Assembly: GCA_023664345.1 (NCBI GenBank)
Contig: JAMPFQ010000007.1
Span: forward strand, 54,315-118,314
Source of the DNA: Lachnospiraceae bacterium
GTDB taxonomy: Bacteria > Bacillota > Clostridia > Lachnospirales > Lachnospiraceae
Reading direction: 5' to 3'
DNA: 64,000 nucleotides
Below the pieces are notes generated by a model. That model ran no database searches. It had not been told where the DNA came from and saw nothing but the letters and a program-made list of their open reading frames with translations. Below, one piece after another: positions 62,872 through 64,000 of the stretch; the stretch's first letter is position 1; each line of letters begins with the position of its first letter. A program made the position numbers and the translations under genes.

Positions 62872-63270
62872 TTGAAACTGAAAAACAAACAACTTGTACC
62901 CTGTAAACCAAAGCAACAGCGCCGCAGGCCCCGGTTCCCTATTGCAAAAGCCGCTTACCATGCCTTTGTCGGCATGACGGCGTTTCTGATGTCCACACAG
63001 CCCGTACTTGCCGCCACGGACGTATGGACAAGAGCCAACGACATCATGAGGGATGTGTACAACCAAATCGTGCTCATCTCCACGGTGGCTGCGATCGTCA
63101 CCGCCTCTGTCGCGCTGCTGATGATGAACTTCTCCCGCTCCGGACGCACTGTGGATGAAAGCCGCGCATGGCTGAAACGAATCTGCATCACATGGGCTGT
63201 CCTGAACGGGCTCGGCTTCATCATGGCCTATGTGACCCCGTTCTTTTCGGACGGCAGGTGGAAAGGCTGA
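62872..63270 (+). CDS. VirB2/DUF3852-like conjugation pilin-type membrane protein
   Basis: A 132-residue protein starting at TTG with AAGGAGG ten bases upstream. A long basic N-terminus leads to a signal-like segment ending in PVLAATDVW, and then two membrane segments (IVLISTVAAIVTASVALLMM and ITWAVLNGLGFIMAYV). Size and layout fit VirB2-like or DUF3852 proteins that precede the VirB6-like gene in Tn1549-type ICEs. It lies in the cell membrane as part of the mating channel. Confidence 0.75.
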   Translation: MKLKNKQLVPCKPKQQRRRPRFPIAKAAYHAFVGMTAFLMSTQPVLAATDVWTRANDIMRDVYNQIVLISTVAAIVTASVALLMMNFSRSGRTVDESRAWLKRICITWAVLNGLGFIMAYVTPFFSDGRWKG

Positions 63271-63291
63271 CCGCAGGAGGGGGTGATTTTT

Positions 63292-64000
63292 ATGGGCATT
63301 TTAGACGGCATTGTGGAATGGGTCGCGGAACAGGTAATGAACGGCCTTGACCTGGTGACTACCTCGGTTTTGGGCGCGCTCGGCTGTGACATGTCTGTTT
63401 TCCTGCGCTACTTCCCCGCCGCAGGGACCATGTACAAGGTATTTGTGGCGCTTTCCATCGGCATCATCCTGCTGAACTGGGTATGGCAGCTTTTCAAGAA
63501 TTTCGGGCTGGGCGCCGGCATTGAGGCGGAAGACCCTGTCCGCCTGAGCATCCGTTCCGTCCTGTTCATCCTGCTTGCCTACTTCTCGGACAGCATCGTG
63601 GACACCGTGCTGAAGATCGGCGGCACGCCGTACCACTGGATCATGGATTCCGCGCTGCCCGCGCTGAGTTTTGCAGACTTCCATTCGGTCATGCTCACCA
63701 TCATCGGGGTCTGCGCCAACGGTGCGGTAGTGCTGATCGCCCTGATCGTAGTCCTGGTGCTGGCATGGAACTACCTGAAGCTGCTCCTGGAAGCCGCCGA
63801 GCGGTATGTCCTGCTGGGGGTGCTGGTCTACACGGCGCCGGTGGCTTTCTCCATGGGGGCTTCCCAGTCCACTGGCGGCATCTTCCGGTCCTGGTGCCGG
63901 ATGTTCGGCGGGCAGATATTCCTCCTGGTCATGAACGCATGGTGCCTGCGCCTGTTCACGTCCATGGTCGGGGCTTTCATTGCAAACCCGCTGTCACTGT
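63292..64000 (+). CDS. VirB6/TrbL-like conjugation membrane protein (partial)
   Basis: Starts at ATG after GGAGGGGG and runs off the right edge (236 codons seen). MGILDGIVEWVAEQVMNGLD is followed by at least five membrane segments with a gap region GTPYHWIMDSALP, as in TrbL/VirB6-type (CD1112-like) channel proteins. It would form the inner-membrane pore of a Gram-positive type IV secretion system. It is 21 bases after the pilin-like gene. Confidence 0.82.
   Translation, partial: MGILDGIVEWVAEQVMNGLDLVTTSVLGALGCDMSVFLRYFPAAGTMYKVFVALSIGIILLNWVWQLFKNFGLGAGIEAEDPVRLSIRSVLFILLAYFSDSIVDTVLKIGGTPYHWIMDSALPALSFADFHSVMLTIIGVCANGAVVLIALIVVLVLAWNYLKLLLEAAERYVLLGVLVYTAPVAFSMGASQSTGGIFRSWCRMFGGQIFLLVMNAWCLRLFTSMVGAFIANPLSL

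Overview
The window looks like a chromosomal segment of a gut Lachnospiraceae (Clostridia, Bacillota). Supporting signs are AGGAGG-type ribosome sites, consensus sigma-A promoters, type-2 GalT, ECF sigma/anti-sigma pairs, a circularly permuted GH3 beta-glucosidase, FadR/GntP/IlvD sugar-acid genes, a CD1871A-type CXXC micro-protein and Tn1549-like conjugation genes. The assignment is from gene content only.

Bases 1-49258 are host backbone, mostly minus strand. In order: an MBOAT/SGNH O-acetylation pair with a decayed kinase tail (1-3845); a lone AT-rich membrane protein (4131-4586); an ECF sigma/anti-sigma pair (4643-6002); a sugar-acid cluster of IlvD/Edd dehydratase, GntP permease and FadR-type regulator with a two-site operator (6143-10369); a chemoreceptor; a B12/radical-SAM protein with galT and galK (12281-16759); a lipoprotein; a second ECF sigma operon feeding an ABC transporter (17834-21595); a polytopic membrane protein split at a G9 tract (21825-23622); AraC and aldo/keto reductase; CapA, a small membrane protein and an LCP protein; a permuted GH3; GNAT and a 5'-nucleotidase; two hybrid kinases around an SGNH esterase; peptidase E; an MqsR/Panacea toxin-antitoxin; a COG4586-type ABC exporter with a structured leader; a chemoreceptor with a CZB-like outer domain behind an attenuator-like hairpin; and a TlpA / CXXC micro-protein / NapH-like redox trio.

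At 49259-49301 lies the 3' half of a tRNA-Arg(CCU), the left attachment site of an integrative and conjugative element (ICE) that runs off the right edge. Next to it are phased ATTAGCA repeats. Two ICE genes (49793-51519) follow, then an AT-rich cargo zone (51520-62460), then the start of a conjugation operon (62872-64000: VirB2-like and VirB6/TrbL-like). Integrase, relaxase and coupling protein are not in the window.

The best candidate for an undescribed system is the cargo operon at 51953-57329. It encodes a 694-aa protein of unknown fold, a ParA/MinD-like ATPase with a deviant Walker A, and a 738-aa HD-domain protein with an inserted zinc-ribbon-like segment. The genes are tightly coupled under one consensus promoter, are much more AT-rich than the ICE backbone, and sit beside an orphan AAA+ ATPase whose usual subtilisin-like partner survives only as a fragment, and beside a complete IS66 element with 8-bp target duplications. 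A defence or conflict role is inferred from location and domain types; it is not shown by the sequence.
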